In this document: piece after piece, positions 9,148 through 19,300 of the stretch
Layout of the letters: each line of letters starts with the position of its first letter
Position numbering within the stretch: the first letter of the stretch is position 1
Assembly (NCBI RefSeq): GCF_050510895.1
Contig: NZ_JBNINT010000001.1
Coordinates: forward strand, 3,596,001-3,660,000
Source: Pannonibacter phragmitetus_B
Lineage (GTDB): Bacteria > Pseudomonadota > Alphaproteobacteria > Rhizobiales > Stappiaceae
Reading direction: 5' to 3'
Length of the DNA: 64,000 nucleotides
Notes under the pieces: generated by a model
The model's input: only the letters and a program-made list of their open reading frames with translations
What the model was told of the DNA's origin: nothing
Databases searched by the model: none
Translations under genes and position numbers: made by a program

Positions 9148-10194
9148 ATGAAGTTCCTCGACCAGGCCAAGATTTATGTACGCTCCGGCAATGGCGGCGC
9201 CGGTGCCGTCTCCTTCCGGCGGGAGAAGTTCATCGAGTTCGGCGGCCCCGATGGCGGCGACGGCGGACGCGGCGGCGACGTGTGGGTTGAATGCGTCGAG
9301 GGCCTGAACACACTCATCGACTACCGCTACCAGCAGCATTTCAAAGCCGGAACCGGCATCCACGGCATGGGCCGCAACCGCACGGGCGCCAAGGGCAACG
9401 ATGTGGTGCTGCGCGTGCCGGTGGGTACGGAGATCCTTGAAGAAGACAACGAGACGGTCATTGCCGACCTGACCGAGCCCGGCCAGCGCCTGCTGCTGCT
9501 GCGCGGCGGCAATGGCGGTTTCGGCAATGCCCAGTTCAAGTCCTCCACCAATCAGGCACCGCGCCATGCCAATCCGGGCCTTGAAGGCATCGAGAAGTGG
9601 ATCTGGCTGCGCCTGAAGCTGATCGCAGACGCGGGCCTCGTCGGCCTGCCCAATGCAGGCAAGTCCACGTTCCTGGCGTCCGTATCTGCGGCCAAGCCGA
9701 AGATCGCCGACTATCCCTTCACCACGCTGCATCCGAACCTCGGCGTGGTCGAGCTGGACGGACGGGGCTTCGTGCTGGCCGATATTCCGGGCCTCATCGA
9801 GGGCGCACATGAGGGCACAGGTCTGGGCGACCGCTTCCTTGGCCATATCGAGCGCACCCGCGTGCTGCTGCATCTGGTCGATGGCTCGGGCGTCGAAGAT
9901 CCGGCTGAAGCCTACCGTGTGGTCCGCGGCGAGCTGGAGGCCTATGGCAACGGGCTGGAAGACAAGCCGGAGATCGTCGCCATGTCCAAGGCAGACGCCC
10001 TGTCGCCGGAGCTGCGTGCCGAACGGGCGGCCTCGCTGGAAGCAGCCTGCGGCCGCAAGCCGCTGATTCTCTCGTCGGCCAGCCGCGAGAATGTGGATAC
10101 GGCGCTGCGCATGATCATCAGAGCAATCGACAAGGACAAGGAGGACGCCGCAAACGAGGTTCCCTCCCGTCCTGAAGAGGGATGGCGTCCGTGA
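9148..10194 (+). CDS. obgE: Obg family GTPase ObgE/CgtA
   Basis: This ribosome-associated GTPase acts in 50S assembly and growth control. The 348-residue protein has the glycine-rich Obg domain (FGGPDGGDGGRGGDVW), then the G domain with P-loop GLPNAGKST, switch region TTLHPNLGVV, DIPGLIEGAHEG and a SKAD nucleotide-specificity motif. It is full length. Location behind rplU-rpmA is the standard arrangement. Its last 13 bases overlap proB. Confidence 0.96.
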   Translation: MKFLDQAKIYVRSGNGGAGAVSFRREKFIEFGGPDGGDGGRGGDVWVECVEGLNTLIDYRYQQHFKAGTGIHGMGRNRTGAKGNDVVLRVPVGTEILEEDNETVIADLTEPGQRLLLLRGGNGGFGNAQFKSSTNQAPRHANPGLEGIEKWIWLRLKLIADAGLVGLPNAGKSTFLASVSAAKPKIADYPFTTLHPNLGVVELDGRGFVLADIPGLIEGAHEGTGLGDRFLGHIERTRVLLHLVDGSGVEDPAEAYRVVRGELEAYGNGLEDKPEIVAMSKADALSPELRAERAASLEAACGRKPLILSSASRENVDTALRMIIRAIDKDKEDAANEVPSRPEEGWRP

Positions 10195-11333
10195 AGCAGG
10201 CAACCCGGCAGCTTGGCGAGTTCAAGCGCATTGTTGTGAAAATCGGCTCGGCTCTGCTTGTCGAGAACGGCAAGCTGCGGCGCGAATGGCTGGAAGCCAT
10301 CGTGGATGACATCGCCGCGCTGGCTGAAAAGGGCTGCGAGCTGCTGGTCGTGTCCTCCGGCTCCATCGCGCTGGGGCGCGGCGTGCTCGGCCTGCCACGC
10401 GGGCCGCTGAAGCTGGAAGAAAGCCAGGCGGCTGCCGCTGTCGGCCAGATCGCGCTGGCTCAGGCCTATTCCGAGTGCCTCGGCCGCAAGGGACTGAAGG
10501 CAGGACAGGTTCTGCTGACGCTGGGTGACACGGAAGAGCGCCGCCGCTATCTCAACGCCCGCGCCACCATCGGCACGCTGCTGCGCATGGGCGCGGTGCC
10601 GATCATCAACGAGAATGATACGGTCGCCACTTCGGAAATCCGCTACGGCGACAATGACCGGCTGGCCGCCCGCGTCGCCACCATGACGACCGCCGACTGT
10701 CTCGTGCTGCTGTCGGATATCGACGGGCTCTACACCGCCCCTCCGGCCACCAATCCGGACGCCGTGTTCCTGCCCGAAGTGCCTCGCATCACGCCTGAAA
10801 TCGAGGCGATGGCGGGCAGCGCCGGATCGGAGCTGTCACGCGGCGGCATGAAGACCAAGATCGACGCGGCCAAGATCGCAACATCTGCCGGAACGGTGAT
10901 GGCGATTGCCTCGGGCAAGCGCATGAACCCGCTGCGCGCCATTGATGAAGGCGTGCGCTGCACGTGGTTTCTCGCCGCATCCACGCCCGCAACGGCCCGC
11001 AAGGCCTGGATCAACGGCCATCTGGAGCCTCGCGGCGATGTGCAGCTGGATGAAGGGGCCGTTGCAGCGCTCAAGTCCGGCAAGAGCCTGCTTCCCGCAG
11101 GTGTCACTCACATTTCGGGTGGCTTCTCACGCGGGGATACGGTCAAGATCCTCTCCCCGGAAGGCCGGGTGCTGGGGCGCGGCCTTATTGCCTATGACGC
11201 CGCCGAGGCCCGCATGATCGCGGGCCGCAACAGCCGTGAGATCGAAGCCATCGTGGGCTATCCAGGCCGCGCCGAGATGATCCACCGCGATGATCTGGCG
11301 CTGGACGACGCCCAGTTTGAGAGAGAAGCCTAA
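10182..11333 (+). CDS. proB: Glutamate 5-kinase
   Basis: This enzyme catalyses the first step of proline synthesis, ATP-dependent phosphorylation of glutamate. The 383 residues show an amino-acid-kinase domain (IVVKIGSALLV, VSSGSIALGRG, INENDTVAT, LLSDIDGLYT, GGMKTKIDAA) and a C-terminal PUA domain (after about 280) typical of regulated ProB. ATG 10182 overlaps obgE by 13 bases, and GTG 10191 is an alternative. proA follows after ten bases. Confidence 0.96.
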   Translation: MASVKQATRQLGEFKRIVVKIGSALLVENGKLRREWLEAIVDDIAALAEKGCELLVVSSGSIALGRGVLGLPRGPLKLEESQAAAAVGQIALAQAYSECLGRKGLKAGQVLLTLGDTEERRRYLNARATIGTLLRMGAVPIINENDTVATSEIRYGDNDRLAARVATMTTADCLVLLSDIDGLYTAPPATNPDAVFLPEVPRITPEIEAMAGSAGSELSRGGMKTKIDAAKIATSAGTVMAIASGKRMNPLRAIDEGVRCTWFLAASTPATARKAWINGHLEPRGDVQLDEGAVAALKSGKSLLPAGVTHISGGFSRGDTVKILSPEGRVLGRGLIAYDAAEARMIAGRNSREIEAIVGYPGRAEMIHRDDLALDDAQFEREA

Positions 11334-11343
11334 GGAACATCCG

Positions 11344-12624
11344 ATGCAGGACAAGGTTGAAGCAAGCAGCATTACGGCACTGATGGCGGATCTGGGCAAG
11401 CGTGCCCGCGCCGCAGCCCGCAAGCTCAGCCTTGCCCCAGAGGAACAGAAGAACCGCGCCCTGCGCGCCATGGCCTCGGCCGTGCGCGAGGCAACGCCCG
11501 CGATCCTTGCCGCCAATGCGCAGGACGTGGAGACCATGACCGCCAATGGCCAGACGGCTTCCTTTCTGGACCGCGGCACCCTGACGGTGGAGCGGATCGA
11601 GGACATTGCCCAGGCGCTTGAAGCCATTGGCGCCCTGCCCGATCCGGTTGGCAGCGTTATCTCCGCATGGGAGCGCCCCAACGGACTGAAGATCGAGCGC
11701 GTGCGCACGCCGCTCGGCGTCATCGGCGTCATTTACGAAAGCCGCCCCAACGTGACGGCCGATGCCGGTGCGCTGTGCCTGAAGGCTGGGAATGCGGTGA
11801 TCCTGCGCGGCGGGTCCGATACGCTGCAGTCAAACCTTGCCATTCATGCCGCCTTGCAGAAGGGGCTGGAAGCGGCCGGTCTGCCCGGCGATGCCATCCA
11901 GCTTGTGCCGGTGGCGGACCGCGATGCCGTCGGCGAAATGCTGAAAGGCCTTGGCGGCAATGTGGACGTGATCGTGCCGCGTGGCGGCAAGAGCCTTGTC
12001 GCACGCGTGCAGAATGATGCCCGCGTGCCCGTATTCGCGCATCTGGAAGGCATTGTGCACATCTTCCTCGACAAGGCGGCAGATCCGGCCAAGGCAACGG
12101 ATGTGATCGTCAATTCCAAGCTGCGCCGCACTGGCATCTGCGGCGCGCTGGAGACCCTGCTGGTCGACCGCGCCATCGCCGGTGACCTGCTGCCCGGCAT
12201 CATCGCCGCGCTTCAGGACAAGGGCTGCGAGGTGCGGGGCGATGCAGAGGTGCAGCACCTGTGCCCCGGCACGATTGCAGCAACGGACGAGGACTGGACG
12301 ACGGAGTACCTCGACAAGATCCTCTCCGTGCGCATCGTTGGCGGGCTGCATGAGGCAATCGAACATATCGAGACTTATGGCTCACATCACACCGACTGTA
12401 TCCTGACTGAGGACGAGGAGGCAGCACGCCGTTTCTTTGCCGAGGTGGATTCGGCTATCGTGCTGCACAATGCCTCTACCCAGTTTGCCGATGGTGGCGA
12501 GTTCGGCATGGGCGCGGAAATCGGTATCGCTACGGGCCGCATGCATGCACGCGGGCCTGTGGGCGTCGAGCAGCTGACCTCTTTCAAATACCGCGTGCAC
12601 GGCAAAGGCCAGCTTCGCCCGTAA
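11344..12624 (+). CDS. proA: Glutamate-5-semialdehyde dehydrogenase (gamma-glutamyl phosphate reductase)
   Basis: This enzyme reduces gamma-glutamyl phosphate with NADPH, the second step of proline synthesis. The 426-residue protein has the aldehyde-dehydrogenase fold, with VIYESRPNVTADAGALCLK, the nucleotide-site loop NAVILRGGSD, and the catalytic Cys in RRTGICGALETLL. The start is ATG 11344, since the upstream in-frame extension overlaps proB and lacks homology. It is co-transcribed with proB, whose product is channelled to it. Confidence 0.96.
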   Translation: MQDKVEASSITALMADLGKRARAAARKLSLAPEEQKNRALRAMASAVREATPAILAANAQDVETMTANGQTASFLDRGTLTVERIEDIAQALEAIGALPDPVGSVISAWERPNGLKIERVRTPLGVIGVIYESRPNVTADAGALCLKAGNAVILRGGSDTLQSNLAIHAALQKGLEAAGLPGDAIQLVPVADRDAVGEMLKGLGGNVDVIVPRGGKSLVARVQNDARVPVFAHLEGIVHIFLDKAADPAKATDVIVNSKLRRTGICGALETLLVDRAIAGDLLPGIIAALQDKGCEVRGDAEVQHLCPGTIAATDEDWTTEYLDKILSVRIVGGLHEAIEHIETYGSHHTDCILTEDEEAARRFFAEVDSAIVLHNASTQFADGGEFGMGAEIGIATGRMHARGPVGVEQLTSFKYRVHGKGQLRP

Positions 12625-12636
12625 CGGACCATTGAC

Positions 12637-13281
12637 GTGACATCATCCGCCACCGGCCGGTTCGAGGCCGATCCCCGCTGGACCAGACTGCCGCATGCTG
12701 AGCCGGGCAACCGGATCGGCCTTTTCGGCGGTTCGTTCAATCCGGCGCACTCCGGGCACCGCCTTGTGGCAGAAACGGCGCTGAACCGGCTGAAGCTGGA
12801 TCAGGTCTGGTGGCTGGTGACACCCGGAAACCCGTTGAAGGATCATTCGGACCTAGCGCCCCTGAGCCAGCGGCTGGAACAGGCTGCGGCCCTTGCGCGC
12901 CATCCGCGCATGAAGGTGACGGCCATTGAAGCGCGGCTGCGCACAGCCTATACGGCTGAGACGCTGGCGCGGTTGAAGGGCCTGCGGCCAGATCTTTCCT
13001 TCGCATGGATCATGGGAGCGGACAATCTCGCCAGTTTCCACCGCTGGCAGGACTGGCGGGGAATTCTCAATCAGGTCACCGTTGCCGTGGTCAACCGCCC
13101 CGGCGCGTCCCTGTCACCTCTCTTTGCACCAGCCGCACGGGCCTATGCCCGTTACCGGCTGGCGGAAGTGGATGCGCCACTGGCGCTGTCCATGAAGCCG
13201 CCGCACTGGGTGTTTCTCCATGCGCCGCTGGATCCGGTCTCCTCAACAGCCCTGCGCGCCAGACAGAAGGAAGCGCGCTGA
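12637..13281 (+). CDS. nadD: Nicotinate-nucleotide adenylyltransferase
   Basis: This enzyme joins ATP and nicotinate mononucleotide to make deamido-NAD. The 214-residue protein has the nucleotidyltransferase start IGLFGGSFNPAHSGHR, including the T/HxGH active-site motif, and later FAWIMGADNLASFHRW. GTG 12637 is the start that gives the N-terminal extension seen in this group; ATG 12696 would be too short. It sits between proA and rsfS, a conserved order. Confidence 0.93.
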   Translation: MTSSATGRFEADPRWTRLPHAEPGNRIGLFGGSFNPAHSGHRLVAETALNRLKLDQVWWLVTPGNPLKDHSDLAPLSQRLEQAAALARHPRMKVTAIEARLRTAYTAETLARLKGLRPDLSFAWIMGADNLASFHRWQDWRGILNQVTVAVVNRPGASLSPLFAPAARAYARYRLAEVDAPLALSMKPPHWVFLHAPLDPVSSTALRARQKEAR

Positions 13282-13455
13282 GACGGCAAAGAATTAACAC
13301 TGACACGGCATGTGTCTTGAAAATGACAGATATGAAGCACTATTCTTGGGGCAGATGGCAGATCCAGGGTCTGAAACTCTGCCGTCCTTGTGGTGCGAAA
13401 CGGGGATGCCCGGGCATCCCTATCCAACCTGTGGCGAAAGGCGAAACACCTGAGC

Positions 13456-13854
13456 ATGACCTTGCACTCCGGAGAGGCACACGTGTCCTCTCCCACTCAG
13501 CCGTCTTTGGACGTAGCTCCCAAAGGCAAACTGATCGACGCGATCCTTTCCAGTCTCGACGCTTCGAAAGCGGAAGAGATCGTCTCCCTCGACATCGCGG
13601 GCAAAAGCTCGCTGGCCGATTTCATGGTGATCGCCTCCGGGCGTTCGCACCGGCATGTTGGCGCCATCGCCGACCATCTGCTGCGTGACATCAAGGAATT
13701 GGGCTTCGGCAATGCCCGTATCGAAGGCCAGACCCACTGTGACTGGGTGCTGATCGACGCCGGTGACGTGATTGTCCACGTCTTCCGTCCGGAAGTCCGC
13801 GGCTTCTACAATCTTGAGAAGATGTGGTCCGCCGACGCGAACGACGTGCAGTAA
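13456..13854 (+). CDS. rsfS: Ribosome silencing factor RsfS
   Basis: RsfS binds uL14 on the 50S subunit and blocks joining with 30S in starvation. The core is clear: LSSLDASKAEEIVSLDI, SLADFMVIASGRSHRHV, and the C-terminal DWVLIDAGDVIVHVF followed by RGFYNLEKMW. The start is placed at ATG 13456 (132 residues), leaving a short unconserved N-terminal tail; GTG 13483 is possible. The place between nadD and rlmH is standard. Confidence 0.93.
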   Translation: MTLHSGEAHVSSPTQPSLDVAPKGKLIDAILSSLDASKAEEIVSLDIAGKSSLADFMVIASGRSHRHVGAIADHLLRDIKELGFGNARIEGQTHCDWVLIDAGDVIVHVFRPEVRGFYNLEKMWSADANDVQ

Positions 13855-13944
13855 GGCCAAAGCTGACCCGGCCAGATGCGTGAAAGGCATCTGGCCTGAC
13901 GGTCTCTGGAGCTCCCGGCATCAGGCGCCGGGGGAACGGAAATC

Positions 13945-14427
13945 ATGCGCTATGTCATTGCGGCTGTCGGCCGCATGAAATCCGGTCCGGAGCGCGAGCT
14001 GCTGGACCGCTACGTCGACCGTGCCCGCAAGACGGGCCGGGCCCTTGGCGTGACTGCGGTTGATGTCACCGAAACAGTGGAAAGCCGCGCCCAGCGCAGC
14101 GAGGACCGCAAGGCGGAAGAGGCGCAGGTGCTCCTCTCCGGCCTGCATCCCCGTGCAAGGCTGATTGCCCTCGATGAAACCGGCAAGACGATGAACAGCC
14201 CTGCATTCGCGGACGTTCTGCGCGGCTGGATGGACGAGGGCAGTCCCGAGATCGTGCTGGCCATCGGTGGTGCGGACGGACATGGCGCTGACCTGCTGGC
14301 CCGGGCCGACCTGAAGCTTGCATTTGGTGCCATGACATGGCCGCATCAGATCGTGCGCATCCTGGTTGCCGAGCAGGTTTACCGGGCCCTGACCATCCAG
14401 TCCGGCCACCCCTATCACCGGGTTTGA
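13945..14427 (+). CDS. rlmH: 23S rRNA pseudouridine(1915) N3-methyltransferase RlmH
   Basis: RlmH methylates pseudouridine 1915 in helix 69 of 23S rRNA. The 160-residue SPOUT protein carries LIALDETGKTMNSPAFADVL, the SAM-knot motif VLAIGGADGHG, and the end LTIQSGHPYHRV, which is diagnostic. GGGGGAACGG precedes the ATG. It ends the nadD-rsfS-rlmH group. Confidence 0.96.
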   Translation: MRYVIAAVGRMKSGPERELLDRYVDRARKTGRALGVTAVDVTETVESRAQRSEDRKAEEAQVLLSGLHPRARLIALDETGKTMNSPAFADVLRGWMDEGSPEIVLAIGGADGHGADLLARADLKLAFGAMTWPHQIVRILVAEQVYRALTIQSGHPYHRV

Positions 14428-14546
14428 GCACAGGTTGCCTTACAGCTTCGCGCAAGATGACAAAATGATAATCTGCGCGGGCTTTTCCAGCCCGGATCCC
14501 GCCGCATTTACGCTCTAGTTTCCCTGCTGTGGAGCGTTCAGGACGG

Positions 14547-14561
14547 TAAACGCTTCGTTAA
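14547..14561 (+). promoter_or_regulatory. Candidate CtrA site upstream of envC
   Basis: TAAA-CGCTTCG-TTAA matches the alphaproteobacterial CtrA consensus TTAA-N7-TTAA except at one base. It lies about 130 bases before the envC start, a gene acting in cell separation, the class of gene CtrA often controls. The site is visible; binding is inference. Confidence 0.35.
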
Positions 14562-14686
14562 TGACAAGGCCGCATCCTCGTCTCAAATATCTCACTGCTC
14601 CAGAAGAATCATTCTGGGGTCCGGGATATGGCAAGACAGGTGCCTCCGGCACATCTGACAGGACTATCGTGGTGCAGCCCTTGCGA

Positions 14687-16045
14687 ATGGCGGGAAGCAG
14701 CAAAGCCTTTCAGTCACGGCGCCCTTTGGCGCTGGCGGGTTTGCTTGCCCTCATGTCCGCACTGCCGCATGCTGCAGCAGCCCAAACCGCAACAGCGGTG
14801 GAAGCCACCGTTTCCGGCCCCGCAGCAGAAGTCCTGAAGCGCAAGCTGGAGCGCGAAGCGGAACTGGCTGCCCTGTCGCGGGATATCGAGCTGTCCTCGG
14901 GACGCCAGCAGGAAATCGAGCAGGAAATTGCCTCGCTCGACAGGGACAGCGAATCCCTGACCAATTCGATCCTGAGCACGGCCGGGCGAGATCAAGGGGC
15001 TTGAAGGCAACATTGCCGATACAGAGCGTCGGCTGGAGCGGCTGACGGCCAATGAGGACACCGTGCGCGCCTCCCTGTGGCAGCGCCGGGGCACGCTGGC
15101 TGAAGTGCTGGCTTCGCTGCAGCGGATCGGCCGCCGTCCGCCGCCTGCTCTGGTGGTGCAGCCGAGTGACGCCCTTGCCGCCGTGCGCAGCGCGATCCTG
15201 CTCAATGCAGTGATGCCGGGCCTGCGCATCGAAGCCGAGGCTCTGGCCTCCGATCTTGAGGAACTGAACCGCCTCAAGTCCGGCATTGTCGCCGAAAAGG
15301 ACAGGCTGCGGGCGGATGCCACACGCCTGGCAGAAGAGAAATCACGTCTGGAACTGCTGATGGCCGCCAAGCGGCAGGAACGGGACAAGACAGCCGGTGA
15401 ACTGGCGGCAGAACGCCAGAAAGCGCAAGAACTGGCTGCGAAGGCAGGTTCTCTCAAGGAATTGATCGCCTCGCTGGAGAACGAAATCGAGAGCGCGCGC
15501 AAGGCCGCAGAGGCAGCGGCAGCCGCAACGGCGCTGCGCCAGAGTGGCCAGCAGCCTTCGAGAACCGCGCCTCTCGACCCCGGCCGCCTGAGCCCGGCGA
15601 TTGCGTTCGCCGACACAAAAGGCCTGCTGGCACGGCCAGTTGCCGGCGATCTGCTCAAGGACTACGGCCAAAGCGACGACTACGGCGGACAGACGGAAGG
15701 CCAGACCTTCTCCACCCGTCCAGGCGCGCAGGTGACTGCCCCCGGTGACGGATGGGTGGTCTATTCCGGCCCCTTCCGGTCCTTCGGCCAACTCTTGATC
15801 CTGAACGCAGGCGACGGTTATCATGTACTGCTTGCCGGAATGGACAGGATCGACGTCGAACTGGGGCAGTTTGTTCTTGCCGGAGAGCCTATCGGTGTGA
15901 TGGGCTCCACCCAGTGGGCGAGTGCTTCGACCTATGGCTTGGGATCGACCAGCCCGGTCCTATATGTTGAATTCAGAAAAGATGGCAGTGCGATTGACCC
16001 CACCCCTGGTGGGCCAGCACAGAGGAAGAAAAGGCTCGCGGATGA
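14687..16045 (+). CDS. envC: EnvC-like murein hydrolase activator (M23 peptidase family), two frameshifts
   Basis: This periplasmic coiled-coil protein activates amidases for septal peptidoglycan splitting. It has a signal peptide (LALAGLLALMSALPHAAAAQ), long coiled coil (about 45-290), then a C-terminal LytM/M23-like domain (QVTAPGDGWVVYSGPF, LILNAGDGYHVLLAGM). One G too many at 14984-14986 and one C too few at 16003-16006 break the frame. Correcting both gives 452 residues ending TPWWASTEEEKARG. The stop then overlaps the ctpA ATG (ATGA), which supports the correction. Start uncertain: ATG 14687, or GTG 14669/14672 preceded by AGGA. Confidence 0.88.
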
Positions 16046-17394
16046 TACGGAAAGCTTCTCTGCTGTTCACTGGCGCACTGATCGGCGCTGTAGCGGTAAC
16101 ATCCTTTTCAAACCTGCCCATTCGCCTGAGCGGTGACGCAAATGCAGCGGCTTCGGACACGTACCGTCAACTGAACCTGTTTGGTGACGTATTCGAGCGG
16201 GTGCGCTCGGATTATGTCGAGGTGCCGGATGATGCCGAGCTGATCGAATCTGCGATCAATGGCATGCTGACCTCGCTGGATCCCCATTCCAGCTACATGC
16301 CGCCGAAGGCTTTCCGCGACATGCAGGTGCAGACACGCGGCGAGTTTGGCGGCCTCGGCATCGAGGTGACGATGGAGGAAGGCCTCGTGAAGGTCGTGTC
16401 TCCCATTGATGACACCCCCGCTGCCAAGGCAGGCCTGATGGCCGGTGACTTCATCGTGCAGATCGACGGCGAGCAGGTGCAGGGCCTGACGCTGAACGAG
16501 GCGGTCGAAAAGATGCGCGGCCCGGTCAACACCCAGATCAAGGTCTCCATCCGCCGTGAAGGACGCGCCGAGCCTTTCGACGTGACACTGACCCGCGACA
16601 CCATCCGCATCCGCTCCGTCCGCTGGCGTGAAGAAGGTGACGTCGGCTACATCCGCGTCACCCAGTTCAACGAGCAGACCTATGACGGGCTGCAAAAAGC
16701 CATCGACGAAATCTCCACCAAGATCGGTGGTGACAAGCTGAAGGGCTATGTGCTGGACCTGCGCAACAACCCGGGCGGCCTTCTGGACCAGGCAATTGCC
16801 GTTTCTGACGCGTTCCTTGACCGGGGCGAGATCGTCTCGACCCGTGGCCGCAATGCAGAAGAAACCCAGCGCTACAATGCCCGCGCCGGAGATCTGACGC
16901 GCGGCAAGCCTGTCATCGTGCTGGTGAACGGCGGTTCGGCTTCGGCCTCCGAGATTGTGGCTGGCGCCCTGCAGGATCACCGCCGTGCCACCGTGCTCGG
17001 CACCCGGTCCTTCGGCAAGGGCTCCGTGCAGACCATCATTCCGCTCGGCGCGAATGGTGCAATCCGCCTGACCACGGCCCGCTACTACACACCGTCGGGC
17101 ACTTCGATCCAGGCCAAGGGCATCGAGCCGGACATCGTTTCCCTGCAGGATCTGCCGGAAGACATGAAGGGCCGCGCCGAAACGACCGGTGAGGCCGGCC
17201 TGCGCGGCCATCTGTCCTCAGAAAAGCCGGAAGGCGAGGATGTGAAGGAAGAATCCGGCAGCCAGGCCTATGTCCCGGCTGACGCGAAGGATGACAAGCA
17301 GCTGAACCTTGCGCTGGATCTTCTGCGCGGCGTGCAGGCCAACAGTGCCTTCCCGCCGGCGTCTGATCAGCAGAAGGCGGCCGTTCCGAACTGA
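16042..17394 (+). CDS. ctpA: Carboxy-terminal processing protease (S41 family)
   Basis: This periplasmic PDZ-serine protease trims or degrades envelope proteins. The 450 residues begin with a signal/anchor MIRKASLLFTGALIGAVAV. They continue with a PDZ domain (about 85-170, GGLGIEVTMEEGLVKVVSP) and the S41 core with catalytic Ser in VNGGSASASEIVAGAL and Lys in RSFGKGSVQ. The start at 16042 overlaps the corrected envC stop, so the pair is coupled. In other bacteria CtpA works with EnvC-type or LD-peptidase partners on peptidoglycan; here that link is inferred from position. Confidence 0.94.
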   Translation: MIRKASLLFTGALIGAVAVTSFSNLPIRLSGDANAAASDTYRQLNLFGDVFERVRSDYVEVPDDAELIESAINGMLTSLDPHSSYMPPKAFRDMQVQTRGEFGGLGIEVTMEEGLVKVVSPIDDTPAAKAGLMAGDFIVQIDGEQVQGLTLNEAVEKMRGPVNTQIKVSIRREGRAEPFDVTLTRDTIRIRSVRWREEGDVGYIRVTQFNEQTYDGLQKAIDEISTKIGGDKLKGYVLDLRNNPGGLLDQAIAVSDAFLDRGEIVSTRGRNAEETQRYNARAGDLTRGKPVIVLVNGGSASASEIVAGALQDHRRATVLGTRSFGKGSVQTIIPLGANGAIRLTTARYYTPSGTSIQAKGIEPDIVSLQDLPEDMKGRAETTGEAGLRGHLSSEKPEGEDVKEESGSQAYVPADAKDDKQLNLALDLLRGVQANSAFPPASDQQKAAVPN

Positions 17395-17516
17395 TACCGG
17401 TTCTCCGGCAGGCCCTTCGTCGCGTGTAGGCTTGCCGGAAATCCGCACTCTCTGAACCAGCAGCAAGCGCCGCGTTCCGTAAACCGGAAGGCGGCGCAAG
17501 GACATTGTGGAACGTC

Positions 17517-18655
17517 ATGGCGGCGAAGGACCTCACAGCGCCTTTGGGCATGGGCAAGCGGAAGCTGATCCGTTTGCCGTTCGGGCTCATCGGCATGGGC
17601 CTGATTACGGTGGTCATCACCACCGGGCTGCTATGGATGGGCGTGGTGGACGACCCTCTGGGCGGGGAACCCACGGCCGTGTTGCCGCTGGAGCGCACCG
17701 TTGAGGGGCTCGCCGCCCGCGACATCGCCGCATTGAGCGTGCAGCAGGATCTGAGTTCCGATCAGGAAGGCGAGGCAGGCAAGGAACCTGCCACCCTGGG
17801 GCCCCGCTTCGATGACGAGGCCAACCAGCCAGCCCGAACAGGCGAAGGCCTGTCGACCACACCGGATCAGCGTGTCACGGAGCGCGTCGAGTATGGCTAT
17901 TTGCCCAAGGTTGGCGGTGATGGCATACGCCCGCTGGACCTGTATGCAAGGCCCCTGTCAGGTGATCTTCTGTCCGCACCGCGCATTGCCGTTGTCATCG
18001 GCGGCATCGGCCTGTCGGAAGCAGGCAGCCAGAATGCGCTGAAAAGCCTGCCGCCTGAAATCACGCTGGCTATCGCTCCCTATGCCGCCGCACCCGACCG
18101 CTGGATGAAACAGGCACGGGCGGCTGGCCATGAGCTGCTGATGCAGTTGCCGCTGGAACCCTTCGACTATCCGGACAATGACCCTGGCCCCCACACGCTC
18201 TTGGTGAGCTTGCGAGGCCCCGAGCTCCTCGACCGCTTGAGCTGGCTTTTATCGCGAACCACGAACTATGCTGGCGTGATCAACACCCAGGGTGGCCGTT
18301 TCACCGCAGCCGAGCCCTCGATGCAATTGCTACTGGACCAGATCACTCAACGCGGCCTGATGTATGTGGATGATGGCTCATCCTCGCGCACAGTGGCACC
18401 GGCAGCCGCCTCTGCGGCCCGCACCCCTTCAGCCGGGTTGATGTCGTGCTGGATGCCAACCCGCGGGCAGAAGACATCAACAGCCAGCTTCTGCAGCTTG
18501 AAGCTCTGGCCCGTGCACGCGGCGTGGCTGTCGCGTCAGGCACGGCCTTGCCCGTTACCGTCAAGATGCTGCAGGAATGGTCGGCAGATCTGGAACGGCG
18601 CGGCTTGCAGCTGGTTCCCGTCAGCGCCACCATCGACAGAGCTCCACAAGACTGA
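17517..18655 (+). CDS. Divergent polysaccharide deacetylase family protein (YibQ-like), one frameshift
   Basis: After an N-terminal membrane anchor (FGLIGMGLITVVITTGLLWM) and a variable linker, the C-terminal domain has the YibQ layout: RIAVVIGGIGLSEAGSQNAL, ITLAIAPYA, GHELLMQLPLEPFDYP, YAGVINTQGG, GLMYVDDGSSS. The CCCC run 18424-18427 lacks one C. Restoring it joins the frame to FSRVDVVLDANPRAEDI and gives 379 residues. The family lies beside envC and ctpA in many proteobacteria, pointing to an envelope role. The substrate is unknown. The start could also be TTG 17505. Confidence 0.82.
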
Positions 18656-18741
18656 TACCGGAGAGACCATCCGTTTTTCAGCGGAGGTCAAGCTGCGGAT
18701 ATGTGATAGAGTGTCCCGGCTGACGGTATGTGGAGTAAGAC

Positions 18742-19293
18742 GTGAGCAAGGCCTTGCATGATTTTCCGGGTGCGGGTGCACCCGGCCAGCTGCCCTACCG
18801 CCCCTGTGTGGGCATCATGCTTGTCAACCGGGATGGCCGTGTCTGGGCCGGTCACCGGTTCGATCCCAAAGCCGCCCACAAGGGGCGCAAGATCGAGGAA
18901 GAATACGCCTGGCAGATGCCGCAGGGTGGCATCGACGCAGGCGAAGATCCGCTGGCAGCAGCCTTCCGCGAGCTCTACGAAGAAACCTCCGTCCGTTCCG
19001 CATCACTGATTGCCGAAGCCCCCGGCTGGTTCACCTACGACTATCCGCCGGAAGTGCTTGCCAGCACCCGCCATGGCAAGTACCGCGGGCAGGCCCAGAA
19101 ATGGTACGCCCTGCGCTTTGAAGGTGAGGACAGTGAGATCAACATCCTCACTCCGCCCAAAGGCCATTCGCAGGAATTTGATGGCTGGCGCTGGGAGGAA
19201 GCAGCAAGGCTTCCGGCGCTGATCGTGCCCTTCAAGCGGCATGTCTATGAACAGGTGGTCGATGCCTTCACCAGGCTGGTGCCCGGGATATGA
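18742..19293 (+). CDS. rppH: RNA pyrophosphohydrolase (Nudix)
   Basis: RppH removes pyrophosphate from mRNA 5' ends, allowing RNase E decay. The 183-residue protein has YRPCVGIMLVNRDGRVWAG, the Nudix box GGIDAGEDPLAAAFRELYEE, and the RppH features YDYPPEV and GQAQKWYALRF. The start is GTG 18742. It follows the deacetylase and is convergent with queG, whose stop is only seven bases away. Confidence 0.94.
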   Translation: MSKALHDFPGAGAPGQLPYRPCVGIMLVNRDGRVWAGHRFDPKAAHKGRKIEEEYAWQMPQGGIDAGEDPLAAAFRELYEETSVRSASLIAEAPGWFTYDYPPEVLASTRHGKYRGQAQKWYALRFEGEDSEINILTPPKGHSQEFDGWRWEEAARLPALIVPFKRHVYEQVVDAFTRLVPGI

Positions 19294-19300
19294 AACAGGG

